A stretch of DNA of 64,000 nucleotides from assembly GCA_024707385.1 (NCBI GenBank), contig JANPZW010000008.1, positions 186,001 to 250,000 of the forward strand. Direction: 5' to 3'. Source of the stretch: Cellvibrionaceae bacterium (lineage in GTDB: Bacteria > Pseudomonadota > Gammaproteobacteria > Pseudomonadales > Cellvibrionaceae). A program made the translations under genes and the position numbers. Under the pieces are notes generated by a model. It searched no databases. It was not told the origin of the DNA and was given only the letters and a program-made list of their open reading frames with translations. Below are positions 8,812 to 18,874 of the stretch, piece by piece; position 1 is the first letter of the stretch; each line of letters opens with the position of its first letter.

Positions 8812-11199
8812 ATGAAGAAAATTAATTTACCATCAGGTTTAAATCGTTTATCTCTATGTATAGGACTGGCCATGGGCGTTCTGGGTGCCAGTGCTGCTAA
8901 TGGCCAAAGCTCTGAACGGGTTATAGAAGAGGTGTTGGTTACCGCAACAAAAAGGTCGACTTCGATAGAAACCACGCCTGTTGCGGTTTCCGCATATGAC
9001 CAGTCCATGCTGGACAACAATAACGTGGTGAGCCTTACCGATATGCAAGGACTGGTGCCCAACTTGCACGTCGCGCAGAACGGCACTCAGAACACGCCGC
9101 TGGTTTATATCCGGGGAATCGGTTCGGCGGACCAAACGGAAAGCGGTGACCCGGCTGTTGCTTTTCATGTGGATGGCATTTATTCGGCGCGTTCGCAGGG
9201 CGCGACTCTGATCATGTATGACTTGGAATCTGCGGAAATTCTGCGCGGACCACAGGGCACCTTGTTCGGGCGCAATTCCACCGGCGGTGTTATCAATCTG
9301 CATACCGCAAAACCCAAAGACGAGTTCGATGCAAATCTCGAATTTCTTGTTGGCAGCTATAACCGGCAAGCCAGTCGTGCGATGGTGAATATTCCCGTCG
9401 CGGAGGAATGGGCACTGCGATTTGCCGGTGCAAAGGATGAGTCGGATGGTGTGGTGGATCCGGCTCCAGGTTCAACGCCTGGAAGAAAATATGGTGCGGT
9501 CGATTTAACGTCGTTTAGGGTCAGCTCTCTTTGGCAGCCTTCGGACGCGGTGCAATGGTTTATTTCCTATGAGTCATTCCAGGATCGCGGTACCGGACAT
9601 ATACCTACGCTGACGGGCGGCAGTGATCGCAGCGCGTTTATTCAGGTTCCCGGTTATATCGATCTTAAAGTGGACAGCCTGCGGTCGCGCGTGGATTACG
9701 ATTTTGCGGACGGCTTGACCTTGAGCTACCTCGCTGGTCGCACGGATTCCAAGCGCTATTCCATGTGGGATCGAAGCTGGCGTGAGGACTTTTTTGAGTG
9801 GGGTGGCTGTATCGATTGCGATCACGATTCCACACAGCATGAAATTCAGCTGAAGAATGACGACGCATCGCGCTTGCGTTGGATCGCCGGCGCATTTTGG
9901 TTCAAGGAAAATAATTCAGTGGTTTTTGATATAGCCCATCCTGTGCAGGATTCTGCCGCCGCACGCTGGCAGACGTTCCGCCAGCCGGACCGCGGATTGG
10001 AATCCCAAAGCCTTTATGGTCAGGCCACGTACGACTTCACAGATGCTTGGCGGTTGACGCTCGGCGCGCGTCACACTACCGATGAGCGTTGGGATAAAGG
10101 CGGGCGCAATATTGAGTGTCCTCCGACAGTCAATAATTTTAATGAGCTGGCAGTTGCAACGCAAAATCTGGCCGCGAATATGGCACTTGCAGGGCCTGAT
10201 CAATGTTGGATTACCCGCTATAACGACACCAATCCAGAGTGGGACAAAACCACGGGTCTGGTGCGCGGAGAGTGGGATGTCAACGACGAATTGATGACTT
10301 ATTTATCCTATGCCACGGGGTTTAAATCCGGCACCATCGAGGACGGTGGCCAATATACCGGTACCACGCCGATAACTGAGGCCGATCTTGCCAACATTAT
10401 TGCAGCGAATAATGACGAAGCCGCAGGCACCGCCGCCTATGTTGCGCCAGAGGAAAATGCCACTGTGGAGTTGGGCATCAAAGGGCAATTTTTTGATAAC
10501 AGGCTGCAATTGTTTGGTGCGCTATTTCAAACCAAATATGAGGATCTGCAAGTCACCAGCCTGGTTTTTTTGCCGGATAATCTTGAGCGTTTGCGCAAAA
10601 CCAATGCCGGTAAAGCGACCATTCGCGGTCTGGAGCTGGAAGGTAAATGGCTCGTAGGAGAGAACGGCACATTGGACGGTTCTTTCACGTATTTAGACGC
10701 GACCTATGACGAGTTCTACACCACCGACAGCTCCTTCGGTGCGGACGGTGTTGCATTTAATCCCAGTGCCGGTACGGCGCAAACGCCCAACCTTCTCAAT
10801 TTCTCAGGCAATACCATGGTGCAAGCCCCGGAGTGGACTCTGGCTCTGACGTACCAGCATGAATTCACCCTTTCCAATGCGGGAATTTTGAGTCCGCGTG
10901 TGCGCATGAATTACACAGACGAAATCTGGTTCGATCCCGCCAACCGCGGCGACCGTCCAGAGGGTTTTCTCGGATTACCTTATGCGGAGGATCTGGACCG
11001 GCAGGAGGCGTACGTGAAGTGGGATGCGGGCGTTCAATATTTGCCTTCGAGCGACCAGTGGTCGGTGGAATTATTCGTCGATAACCTCACCGATGAAGAA
11101 ATCAAAACCGATCAGGGACGCTGGAACAGCAGGCCACAGCCCAACTTTATGTGGGCGCCGGGTCGAACCTGGGGAGTTCGCTTGAAGGCGAATCTGTAA
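8812..11199 (+). CDS. TonB-dependent outer-membrane receptor
   Basis: The ATG at 8812 follows gggatttgga and gives a signal peptide (LSLCIGLAMGVLGASAANGQ). The mature N-terminus has a TonB-box-like EEVLVTATKR, then the plug domain (YIRGIG, VDGIYSARSQG, EILRGPQGTLFGRNSTGG) and a ~600-residue beta-barrel, for a total of 795 residues. Such receptors import siderophores or oligosaccharides using the proton motive force via TonB. Neighbouring DUF1592, GH51 and GH10 genes suggest a plant-polysaccharide fragment as cargo; that is inference. There is no N-terminal signalling extension and no SusD partner. A perfect 12-bp hairpin lies 52 nt after the stop. Confidence 0.93.
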   Translation: MKKINLPSGLNRLSLCIGLAMGVLGASAANGQSSERVIEEVLVTATKRSTSIETTPVAVSAYDQSMLDNNNVVSLTDMQGLVPNLHVAQNGTQNTPLVYIRGIGSADQTESGDPAVAFHVDGIYSARSQGATLIMYDLESAEILRGPQGTLFGRNSTGGVINLHTAKPKDEFDANLEFLVGSYNRQASRAMVNIPVAEEWALRFAGAKDESDGVVDPAPGSTPGRKYGAVDLTSFRVSSLWQPSDAVQWFISYESFQDRGTGHIPTLTGGSDRSAFIQVPGYIDLKVDSLRSRVDYDFADGLTLSYLAGRTDSKRYSMWDRSWREDFFEWGGCIDCDHDSTQHEIQLKNDDASRLRWIAGAFWFKENNSVVFDIAHPVQDSAAARWQTFRQPDRGLESQSLYGQATYDFTDAWRLTLGARHTTDERWDKGGRNIECPPTVNNFNELAVATQNLAANMALAGPDQCWITRYNDTNPEWDKTTGLVRGEWDVNDELMTYLSYATGFKSGTIEDGGQYTGTTPITEADLANIIAANNDEAAGTAAYVAPEENATVELGIKGQFFDNRLQLFGALFQTKYEDLQVTSLVFLPDNLERLRKTNAGKATIRGLELEGKWLVGENGTLDGSFTYLDATYDEFYTTDSSFGADGVAFNPSAGTAQTPNLLNFSGNTMVQAPEWTLALTYQHEFTLSNAGILSPRVRMNYTDEIWFDPANRGDRPEGFLGLPYAEDLDRQEAYVKWDAGVQYLPSSDQWSVELFVDNLTDEEIKTDQGRWNSRPQPNFMWAPGRTWGVRLKANL

Positions 11200-11250
11200 T
11201 GCTGGATTGTTTGTAATACTGGATTGCTTGTAGTGTTGGATGGATAGCCC

Positions 11251-11277
11251 TAACGCACCGGCAGTGCCGGTGCGTTA
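11251..11277 (+). terminator. Hairpin after TonB receptor
   Basis: A perfect 12-bp stem, taacgcaccggc / gccggtgcgtta, with a 3-nt loop (agt), followed by cccctctt. The stem is strong but the T-tract is poor, so termination or mRNA 3'-end protection are both possible. Confidence 0.6.
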
Positions 11278-11984
11278 CCCCTCTTCTGTGATGCAGATCT
11301 CAATAACTCCTCGCCGGAATCACCTTCCAAGGCAAAAAACAGCCATTTCTCAGATTAAAGATTAATAGTACAAATGATTGCTGTGTCACGCTTTCGCTTG
11401 CGAGCGCTTGCTCTGATTGCTGGTGCGTGTTTTATTTCGGTTCAGCTCTCGATTGACAGATTTGGTGCGAGAAGTGGCCGGATTCAGGTGCGTACCTATG
11501 TCTAAGAAATCAAACTATCAATAAACGATCTAATCAACAGACAATCTATTCAAAAGACGATGAGTGGTGCTCCGAGCGTTGCGCAATAAAAATAAATAGG
11601 CCTGCTTTATTGTTCTGGTGAGCGCGCAGCTGGTCTGGAGATTCGTGCAAATATGTATGCGCGAACTCTGCATTTTTCCGGGTAAATTCCATGCGATTTG
11701 GTTTATCACAAATCGGCTAATTCTATTTGTTTGCGTTCAGTGAAAATCTGTTGCGCAAAGCGAAATGCGCAGATAGAGATTTTGAGTTTAATGGCGTGCA
11801 GGGATTCACAATTCTTTGCATCTCCGGCTTAAATAAATGCATTTTTAATTAAAGAATTAGAATTTCTGAATAATTATCTTCTTTATTGCTGCATGTTGGC
11901 TTCCGATCTTCGGTATGGTCATCAAATCGGTTATGACGCCGCAGCCCCAACACTGGGCCCGCGCTTATGGCGAGCAAGGCAAAA

Positions 11985-12018
11985 ATAAGGCGAATAACAA
12001 TTATAAGGCGAATAACAA
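11985..12018 (+). repeat. 16-bp direct repeat before DUF1592 gene
   Basis: The sequence ataaggcgaataacaa occurs at 11985-12000 and again at 12003-12018, separated by tt (an 18-bp period, under two helical turns). It lies 23 nt before the ATG at 12041, just upstream of its ggagg. It could be a tandem regulator site or a slipped-strand duplication in the leader. Confidence 0.6.
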
Positions 12019-12040
12019 AGCAATTTGATCGGAGGCATCG

Positions 12041-14482
12041 ATGATAAATAGTATGAGGCAGAGGCTGCCGAGCTGGCTTTTACTCGTTAGCGTAACGGCG
12101 ATTCTGAGTGCATGTGGTGGGGAGGACGCCGATTCAGGTTCTTCAAGCTCTGGCACAGTTTCCAGCTCCAGTTCTTCGAGTGGTGGCGTTTTTGTTCCGC
12201 CAGCCGAGCCATCAGAAGCGGTATTGGTGATGGCGCTGAATGCTGGTGGATCTGCGGCAAGGCTGGATGGGATCCAGTATCAAGCGGATGCCTATTTCAC
12301 CGGCGGCCAGACCTACTCTCGCAGCAGTGTTGCGATCAGCGGGGCCAGTGAACCCACGGTTTATCTCACCGAGCGTTACGGTGAGGCCTCATACTCCATT
12401 CCGGTATCCAACGGCAAATACACCGTCCATCTGAATTTTGCCGAGACCTACCATACGGCGGCCGCGCAGCGGGTCTTTAACGTACTCGTGGAAGGTCAGA
12501 GCCGGCTCACCAATGTCGATATCTTCAAGTCGGTTGGCGCAAATGCTGCGCTGATGGAGCGCATTGCTGACGTCAATGTCACCGATGGCAAATTGGATAT
12601 CCAGTTTCAAGCCGTTACGGAAAATCCCAAGGTTTCCGGCATCGTGATTTATCAACAAAGCTCAGCCTTGAGCCATGCAGCCAAAGGCCAGCAGATTTTT
12701 GAAGCGCAGTGCAAATCCTGTCATGCCGCAACCGATAAGGGGTTGGGCACCAAGCCGGATGAATCCGGCCACAATATGCAGAGTTTGCTCGCTGCAACCA
12801 ACTCCATGCCGCCTGCCGGGCTTGAAGAAATCTTCGGTGCCTGTGATGCGGAATGTGCTTACTACACCGCTCAATACATTGCCAGTGTTAACCCCTTCTT
12901 CGGTCGTCCCAAGCCGGGACCTGAGCCCGAGGTGGCGATAAAGGCGATTGATCCGGCTCCGCCTTTAATGGATCGGTTGAGCAGAATCGAGTACAACAAC
13001 ACTATTCGCGATTTGTTTGGGATCACGTCCAATCCGGCGAATGATTTTCCGCAGGATCAGTCCGGCACCTTTGGCAACGACAACGCCGCATTGTCCGTTT
13101 CCAATATCCACATCGAAATGTTCGACAAAGCTGCGCAAAAAATTGCTACTGAAGTTGTGAGCGCTGCTGCCAATGGCAATCGCACTGCGATCAGCTGCGA
13201 TATCACCAATGCGAATTGTGCCCAGACGGTGATTACACAATTGGGTCGTAAAGTATGGCGTCGCCCCTTATCGAGCGAAGAATCCGCAACCTTGAAATCG
13301 CTCTATGACGAGGTGCAGTCGGTCGCGAACGATCGACGTGTCTCTATGGCGGCGCTGGTGCGCGGCATGCTGTTATCGCCCAACTTTATTTTCCGTCCTG
13401 AATTTGACCGGGATGTGAATTCTCGCCAAGCGCAGGCTTTAAACGCTTATGAGTTGGCGTCGCGCCTGTCTTACTTCCTGTGGAGCAGCACGCCGGACGA
13501 TCAGCTGCTGGCGAAAGCGGCCGATGGCTCCTTGACGAATGACGCTACGCTCAGGGCTGAGGTTGCGCGCATGCTGGCTGACCCGCGGTCGGATAGCCTG
13601 CTGGATAACTTTGCCTGGACCTGGCTGGGTTATGACGACTACGGCAAACATGAAGTCGACAAAAAACAGTTTCCGCAATATACCGATACGATTGCCCAAG
13701 CATTTTTAAGCGAAACCAAATCGTTCCTGCGTCATATTTTGAAAGAGAATCGGCCCATTTCGGAAATTCTAAATGCCGATTACACCTTCCTGAATCAGCC
13801 GCTTGCGAATTTCTACGGGGTGCAGGGCGTTGTTGGCAATCAAATGCAGCTTTACAAATGGCCTGAGGGTTCGAAGCGAATTGGTTTGCTTGGACATGGT
13901 TCATCTCTGACGGCGCACTCGCATCCGAACAAAACCTCACCTGTCAAGCGCGGCACCTGGGTGATGGATAAATTAATGTGCGACCGTCCACCCGAGCCGC
14001 CCGGTGATGTGATTGCACAATTTCCAGATTTGCCGGAAGGGTTGAACCCCAGAGCGGAATCTGAAATGCATAAAGAATCATCCGGAATTTGTGCATCCTG
14101 CCATGCGTACGTTGATCCTATCGGTTACGGCATGGAAAACTTCAGTCCTATTGGTCAATGGCGAAATGATTATCCCAATGGGGATTATGTGGATTCTTCC
14201 AGTGTGCTGCCTACGGGAGAGGGTTTTTCCAGCCTGGTGGAGCTTGCGGAAATTCTGGCGGCGAAGCACGAAGTGACTTTGTGCTCAATCAGCTACGCCA
14301 TGACCTACGCCACAGGTCGTCGCTTTAATACTTTATATGAGCAAGGGCAGCCGTCGGATTATGCCGCTGTTTATGAGGTGTATCGCAACACTAAAAATAG
14401 TGCACACCGCATTACAGATGTGTTCACCGAAATCGTTATGAACCCGGCATTCCGTATGCGTCGCGGCGCAGACTCGCAATAG
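12041..14482 (+). CDS. DUF1592/1588/1585-type diheme lipoprotein with malectin-like domain
   Basis: Order of parts: lipoprotein signal ending LSACGG; poly-Ser linker (residues ~32-48); a malectin/CBM57-like beta-sandwich (~60-205, with LNFAETYHTAAAQRVF and DVTV-like strands); a c-type heme site CKSCH (224-228); then the DUF1587 start (RLSRIEYNNTIRDLFG), DUF1592/1595 (RRPLSSEE, LLSPNFIFRPE, YELASRLSYFLWSS), DUF1588 (RIGLLGHGSSLT, SPVKRGTWVMD) and DUF1585 with a second heme site CASCH (684-688). Proteins of this build were first described in planctomycetes and their reaction is unknown. The malectin-like part suggests binding of a glucan or other glycan at the cell surface. Good ggagg before the ATG. 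It is followed 10 nt later by its DUF1552 partner. Confidence 0.85.
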   Translation: MINSMRQRLPSWLLLVSVTAILSACGGEDADSGSSSSGTVSSSSSSSGGVFVPPAEPSEAVLVMALNAGGSAARLDGIQYQADAYFTGGQTYSRSSVAISGASEPTVYLTERYGEASYSIPVSNGKYTVHLNFAETYHTAAAQRVFNVLVEGQSRLTNVDIFKSVGANAALMERIADVNVTDGKLDIQFQAVTENPKVSGIVIYQQSSALSHAAKGQQIFEAQCKSCHAATDKGLGTKPDESGHNMQSLLAATNSMPPAGLEEIFGACDAECAYYTAQYIASVNPFFGRPKPGPEPEVAIKAIDPAPPLMDRLSRIEYNNTIRDLFGITSNPANDFPQDQSGTFGNDNAALSVSNIHIEMFDKAAQKIATEVVSAAANGNRTAISCDITNANCAQTVITQLGRKVWRRPLSSEESATLKSLYDEVQSVANDRRVSMAALVRGMLLSPNFIFRPEFDRDVNSRQAQALNAYELASRLSYFLWSSTPDDQLLAKAADGSLTNDATLRAEVARMLADPRSDSLLDNFAWTWLGYDDYGKHEVDKKQFPQYTDTIAQAFLSETKSFLRHILKENRPISEILNADYTFLNQPLANFYGVQGVVGNQMQLYKWPEGSKRIGLLGHGSSLTAHSHPNKTSPVKRGTWVMDKLMCDRPPEPPGDVIAQFPDLPEGLNPRAESEMHKESSGICASCHAYVDPIGYGMENFSPIGQWRNDYPNGDYVDSSSVLPTGEGFSSLVELAEILAAKHEVTLCSISYAMTYATGRRFNTLYEQGQPSDYAAVYEVYRNTKNSAHRITDVFTEIVMNPAFRMRRGADSQ

Positions 14483-14492
14483 GAGTAATGTA

Positions 14493-15836
14493 ATGAGCCA
14501 GATTGAACTGAGAAGAAATAAAGCTCCGCAACTTAATCGTCGTTCATTTCTTGCCGGCGCGGGTGTGTGCTTGTCATTACCCTTATTGGAAGCCATGTTG
14601 CCGGGCGGTAAAACCGCCTTTGCGCAAAGCTTTACCCCAGGAAGAATGCTGGTATTTTTCACTGGTAATGGCTGCCATATGCAGACCTTTACCCCGGGAT
14701 CTGCCGGTGCATTCACAGACGGATTTCGCGGCGCGACATCTTTGAATCCCCTGCGGGATATATGGGCTGACGTCACCACGATCAAAGGCTTGCACAACGA
14801 TCCTATGCGCGGTCAGACAGGTGACCACGGCAAGGGCAGTGGTGCCTTTATGACCTGTGCGGCGGTGGAGAAAAACCGCATTAGCTCACACACCACCATG
14901 GATGTGATTGCCGCCAGACAAATTGCAAGCCAGACGAAATTCGCTAATTTGCATCTTGGTTTGGAGCAGGTTGGCTCCGGCTTCCCGGACAACGGATACT
15001 CCGCCGCCTATATGGGTAATATCTCCTGGGAAAACGCCACAACGCCCGTGCCGAAGGAAATCGACCCACAGCGCTTGTTCAACCGGATTTTTGGCGGCGA
15101 TCTGCCAACGAATCCCGGCGGAGTCGATCCTGCCGCTATTAACAAGTCGGTGCTCGACGCTATTTGGGCGGATGTGGATCGCCTGGAGCGCAAGCTTGGT
15201 GTAAATGATCGGGAAAAGCTGCAAGGCTATGTCAGCGGAGTCCGCGAGCTTGAAAAGAAAATCAGCGGCTCGGGGCAGGGTGGGCAGGCATCCAGCGCAT
15301 GCGCCAAACCCAATATCGGCAGCAATGGCAATTACGCCAGAAATAGCCGGCTGATGAACGATCTTATGGTGATGGCGTTTACCTGCGATTTGACCCGGGT
15401 AATCAGCTACGCGTTTTCGAACGGGATGTCCGGCCGGGTATACAGCAATTTGGGTATCGGCGGAGGTCACCACAATATTTCCCACCACGGCGGTCGCGAG
15501 TCCAATTATGTTGAGCTTCGCGCAATCGATACCTATCACATGGAAGAATTCGCCGATCTGTGCAAAAAATTAAAGGCGCAGGTCGATGTGCAAGGCCAGT
15601 CGCTGTTGGACAGCTGCATGGTGCTTTATTCCAGTGAAATTGCCGATGGCAACACACACAGTCACTACGACTTGCCGGTTGTTCTCGTTGGTAAAGGTAA
15701 CGGCAAAATCCGACCTGGCCGACACATGACCACCAGCAGCGGCAAAATGGCGGATCTTTTTGTCGCCATGATGCAGCACGTAGGCGCAAATGTGACTTCG
15801 TTTGGCAATAGCACTGGTCCCTTGAATCTTGCTTAA
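14493..15836 (+). CDS. DUF1552 (HxxSHH) Tat-exported protein
   Basis: The 447-residue protein starts with a twin-arginine signal (NRRSFLAGAGVCLSLPLLEA) and carries the family hallmark HNISHH in GGGHHNISHHGG. It also has GHDP-type acidic/His-rich strands (QTGDHGKGSGAF) and SSEIADGNTHSHYDLPVVLVG near the C-terminus, reminiscent of the DUF1501/alkaline-phosphatase-like fold. Tat export implies folding, perhaps cofactor loading, in the cytoplasm before release to the periplasm. It is almost always found beside a DUF1592 gene, as here (10 nt, own aggag), so the two probably act together. The reaction is unknown. The GH51 gene begins 10 nt downstream, which makes a three-gene operon. Confidence 0.87.
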   Translation: MSQIELRRNKAPQLNRRSFLAGAGVCLSLPLLEAMLPGGKTAFAQSFTPGRMLVFFTGNGCHMQTFTPGSAGAFTDGFRGATSLNPLRDIWADVTTIKGLHNDPMRGQTGDHGKGSGAFMTCAAVEKNRISSHTTMDVIAARQIASQTKFANLHLGLEQVGSGFPDNGYSAAYMGNISWENATTPVPKEIDPQRLFNRIFGGDLPTNPGGVDPAAINKSVLDAIWADVDRLERKLGVNDREKLQGYVSGVRELEKKISGSGQGGQASSACAKPNIGSNGNYARNSRLMNDLMVMAFTCDLTRVISYAFSNGMSGRVYSNLGIGGGHHNISHHGGRESNYVELRAIDTYHMEEFADLCKKLKAQVDVQGQSLLDSCMVLYSSEIADGNTHSHYDLPVVLVGKGNGKIRPGRHMTTSSGKMADLFVAMMQHVGANVTSFGNSTGPLNLA

Positions 15837-15845
15837 TAAGGTAAA

Positions 15846-17459
15846 ATGAATCTTCCATCTTTTTTCTCAAGGCGCAGCGCTGCCCAGCTGTGTGCAACTC
15901 TGGCGCTTGGTGGCGCATAGCTGCTGCCGGCACTGGTTGCCGCCAGCGACAACAAAACCGCACCGCTCACGATCACCATCGATGACGCCGCTACCGGCCC
16001 CAAAATTGATCGGCATATTTTCGGCCATTTTGCCGAGCATCTGGGCGATGGCATTTACGGCGGTGTGTGGGTGGGACCTAAATCGAAAATTCCGAATACC
16101 CGGGGAATCCGCAAGGATGTCGTTGAAGCATTGCAAGCCATCAAGGTTCCCAATGTTCGTTGGCCGGGTGGGTGCTTTGCGGATGACTACCATTGGCGCG
16201 ATGGTATCGGCAAGCCGTCGGAGAGGCGTTTGCGGGTGAATACCAGTTGGGCTGGCCGCGCGGAGCCCAACACCTTTGGAACGCACGAGTATTTTGATTT
16301 TCTCCACCAGATTGGCTCAGAGGCTTTTATTTCCGCCAATGTGGGTTCGGGTACGGTGCAGGAGGCGGCGGATTGGCTGGAGTATTTGACTGCTTCAACC
16401 AAGGATTCCAGTCTTGCGCAGGAGCGGGCCAAGAACGGGCATTCGGAGCCTTATAAAGTCGCTTTCTGGGGAATCGGTAATGAAGCCTGGGGTTGTGGCG
16501 GGCCAATGACGGCGGAGGAATATCTCACTGAATTGAAACGGTTCGCCAATTTCAGCCGCAATCGCAATCCCGCTATGCCGACTCAAAAAGTGGCAGTCGG
16601 GCCTGATGGTGAAGGTTTTGCGGAGTATGCTGAGGTGGTCATGAAAGCCTGGTCCACCAAGGTTTGGGCGTGGGATATGAATGCTTTGTCATTGCATCGT
16701 TATATCCGCAATGGCTGGCCGCCGAATATTGCGGCGACGGGTTTTAATACCACGCAGTACGCCGCGGTTATCCATGAGGCTCTCGGCATGGAGGATTTTA
16801 TCAAGGCGAATGTGGAGGTGATGGATAAGTACGATCCGGAGCGGAAAATCGCCATATTGGTGGACGAGTGGGGTGCGTGGTATGCGCCTACGGCAGGAAC
16901 CGATCCCGGGTATCTTGTGCAGGCCAACTCTCAACGCGATGCCATCATTTCCGCGCTGAATTTCAATATTTTTATTCGCCATGCAGAGCGGGTGCGCGGT
17001 GCCAACCTCGCCCAGATGGTCAATGTGCTGCAAGCCGTTATTCTGACGGATCAGGAAAAAATGGTGCTGACTCCAACCTACCACGCCTTCCGTATGTATG
17101 TGCCCTTCCAGGAAGCGCAACGGTTGGCGGTGGCATATAACCAGGGCTCTTATCAGCAGGGCAATATCAATGTGCCGCAGGTAGATGTGGTTGCCGCAAA
17201 AGGACAGGACAATCGCACCTGGGTGGCGGTCACCAATGTGGACCCTGAGCGCGCGCTTGAGGTCGAGCTTGTGCTCAAAGGGCGCACTATTGCCAAGGTC
17301 GCCGGTGAAACGCTGGAAGCTTCCGCCATGGATGCCGTGAATAGCTTCCAGCAACCCAATGCCATCACACCCAAGCCGTTAAATGCCGCGTTGGCGAATG
17401 GAAAATTAAAGCTTAAACTCGCACCGCATTCGGTGACCGTTGTCGGGCTGGATATTTAA
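15846..17459 (+). CDS. GH51 alpha-L-arabinofuranosidase, amber codon in signal peptide
   Basis: Read from ATG 15846 (aagg upstream), one frame runs to 17459 (537 residues) with a single TAG at 15918-15920. The break falls inside the signal peptide, between CATLALGGA and LLPALVAA, so the rest of the frame is intact. The GH51 catalytic residues are present: acid/base Glu in GIGNEAWGCGG (~213) and nucleophile Glu in LVDEWGAWY (~341). FGHFAEHLGDGIYGG and WPGGCFADDYHW fit the family's N-terminal barrel. The enzyme releases L-arabinose from arabinoxylan or arabinan. It is the third gene of the DUF1592-DUF1552 operon. Without suppression or internal initiation no exported enzyme would be made. A sequencing error or recent nonsense mutation is likelier than recoding. 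Confidence 0.88.
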
Positions 17460-17484
17460 AGGCATAAATTTTTGAGGTGATACT

Positions 17485-17889
17485 TTGAAAGCCGCTTCCA
17501 TTATTGTTTTGCTGTTGGCCGCTCCCTGGGTTCAGGCGAGCGACATGGCGTCATGTAATGGAACGGTTTTGCAACGCAGACTGGCATTGGTGGAGCTTGG
17601 ACGCTTAGCCGATGCCTATATCGCCGTAAAAAATCAATTGCCGGACATTTGCGCGGCGCCAGTGACGGGAGTGTCGGACGCCATTCCAAATCTCCTGCGC
17701 GGCGCCTCCGTCTGCGGTTCCAGCCGGGAAGGCTTTGTTTATTACTCCTGCCAAATACCCAGCGCTCCAGCAGAATCTTCGCCGGTAGTTGAAAGTTGTC
17801 GCTACTCGCTGGCGAATCAATCGGTAAGCTGTGAAAACCGCTCGGTTGTGACCACCTTCGATACGGATGAACGGGCAGAGCGGAATTAA
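17485..17889 (+). CDS. Small exported cysteine-rich protein, unknown
   Basis: The TTG at 17485 has gaggtg 5 nt upstream. The 134-residue product opens with a signal peptide (ASIIVLLLAAPWVQA) and contains eight cysteines, probably forming disulfides in the periplasm. No domain is recognised. It lies 25 nt after the GH51 stop on the same strand and may belong to that operon. Its 3' end faces the GH10-like gene, with only 13 nt between the two stops. Confidence 0.55.
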   Translation: MKAASIIVLLLAAPWVQASDMASCNGTVLQRRLALVELGRLADAYIAVKNQLPDICAAPVTGVSDAIPNLLRGASVCGSSREGFVYYSCQIPSAPAESSPVVESCRYSLANQSVSCENRSVVTTFDTDERAERN

Positions 17890-17902
17890 GCTCCGACCAT
17901 TA

Positions 17903-18874
17903 TCAATTCCGCGGATTTTCCTCCAAGTAATTCTGTAGCCACGTCATAGCGGATCTCGGTGAATCGTCCTCATTGAGCAGATTGGCATTGCGGATAAACT
18001 GTTGATTGGCGATATACCCCCAGTACGTAATACCAGCGACGGCGGGATGATGGTAGAAAAGCGGGAATTGTTGCTGCATCAACTCGAGCTGTCTAGCGTC
18101 GTCCTGCTCGGCAATATCCCATTCCGATATGTAAATGGGCAGACCAAGGGTCGCGAGTTTATCCAGATTGGCACTAACATCCTGGATGTTCACATTTTCC
18201 AGCTCCTGGGCTTGTACGCCTATGGCATCCACAAAACCGCTGGCGATGATCGGCGCGGCCCACTCTAAAAATAAATCCGTATCCTTACTCAATAAATAAT
18301 AATCATCCAGAATGAGAACCGAATTGGGACAATATTGCCGCGCCAGCTTGAATGCCTGGATTGCCCAGTCAGGCCCCAATGCGTTTGCAAAAATCGTCAT
18401 GTTTGCGTGCCCTGGCATTCCGTTGTAAACCACATTGATCATGGCGGTATTGGGGAAGCGGGCGCAATAATCCTGAATCCAGCTTTCTATTTCCTTCGCA
18501 AAATCCGTTGGCCCCAGGCTGTTGGCCCAGTTGGGCAACATATCCCGCGAAATTAGAGCGTGCGCTTTGAGCGGAAGCGCGTGTTGTTCCGCGAATTTAT
18601 AAAGAACATCGAGTCTTTGCCAATCATAGTTGTTGCGATAATTTTCGACACTGCCCCAGAAGCCCTCGACCTCCGGCGTCAACTGGCTCCAATAGAGTGG
18701 AAAATCATCGCGTATAAAGGTTGTACGCGCATGGTTGCCGATAAAAAACGGCGGTAGTTCGGGCGAGGTGGCTTCATGAGGTGTTGAATTGCCACCGCAA
18801 GATAGCAAAACGGATGCAATGAATACTGTATATATAGCGTTTTTGCATTGAGCCAAGTTGCTTTGACTGATCAT
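17903..18874 (-). CDS. GH10-family lipoprotein lacking the acid/base glutamate
   Basis: The ATG at 18874 has aagga upstream. The signal ends in VLLSCGG, so the protein is lipidated. The body is a complete GH10 xylanase barrel: FFIGN, YWSQLTPEVEGFWGSVE, then the strand that should carry the acid/base reads INVVYNGMPGH where active relatives have DVVNEP. The Glu is replaced by Asn (residue 151). The nucleophile strand is intact: IYISEWDI, Glu 251. The usual substrate-binding LVWH-type strand is also altered (AHALISRDMLP). It is unlikely to hydrolyse xylan by the normal retaining mechanism. Binding, sensing or scaffolding are alternatives. It is transcribed divergently from its paralog at 19118, which has lost the other catalytic Glu. 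The two sequences align along their whole length. Confidence 0.88.
   Translation of the reverse strand: MISQSNLAQCKNAIYTVFIASVLLSCGGNSTPHEATSPELPPFFIGNHARTTFIRDDFPLYWSQLTPEVEGFWGSVENYRNNYDWQRLDVLYKFAEQHALPLKAHALISRDMLPNWANSLGPTDFAKEIESWIQDYCARFPNTAMINVVYNGMPGHANMTIFANALGPDWAIQAFKLARQYCPNSVLILDDYYLLSKDTDLFLEWAAPIIASGFVDAIGVQAQELENVNIQDVSANLDKLATLGLPIYISEWDIAEQDDARQLELMQQQFPLFYHHPAVAGITYWGYIANQQFIRNANLLNEDDSPRSAMTWLQNYLEENPRN

Larger units (their letters stand above)
11200..12040. other. Long intergenic region, 841 nt
   Basis: No gene is seen. It holds the receptor's downstream hairpin (11251-11277), preceded by three imperfect copies of a ~17-nt unit (ctggattg-ttgta) around 11201-11240. An imperfect stem around gcgca/tgcgc lies at about 11745-11775, and a 16-bp direct repeat sits immediately before the DUF1592 gene. 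The length and the structured elements suggest that the promoter and control region of the DUF1592-DUF1552-GH51 operon lie here. Confidence 0.5.

Noticed and set aside
15918..15920. TAG as a recoded codon (pyrrolysine or other)
   Set aside because: It lies in a signal peptide where any residue would do, and no recoding signal is seen. Mutation or error is simpler.
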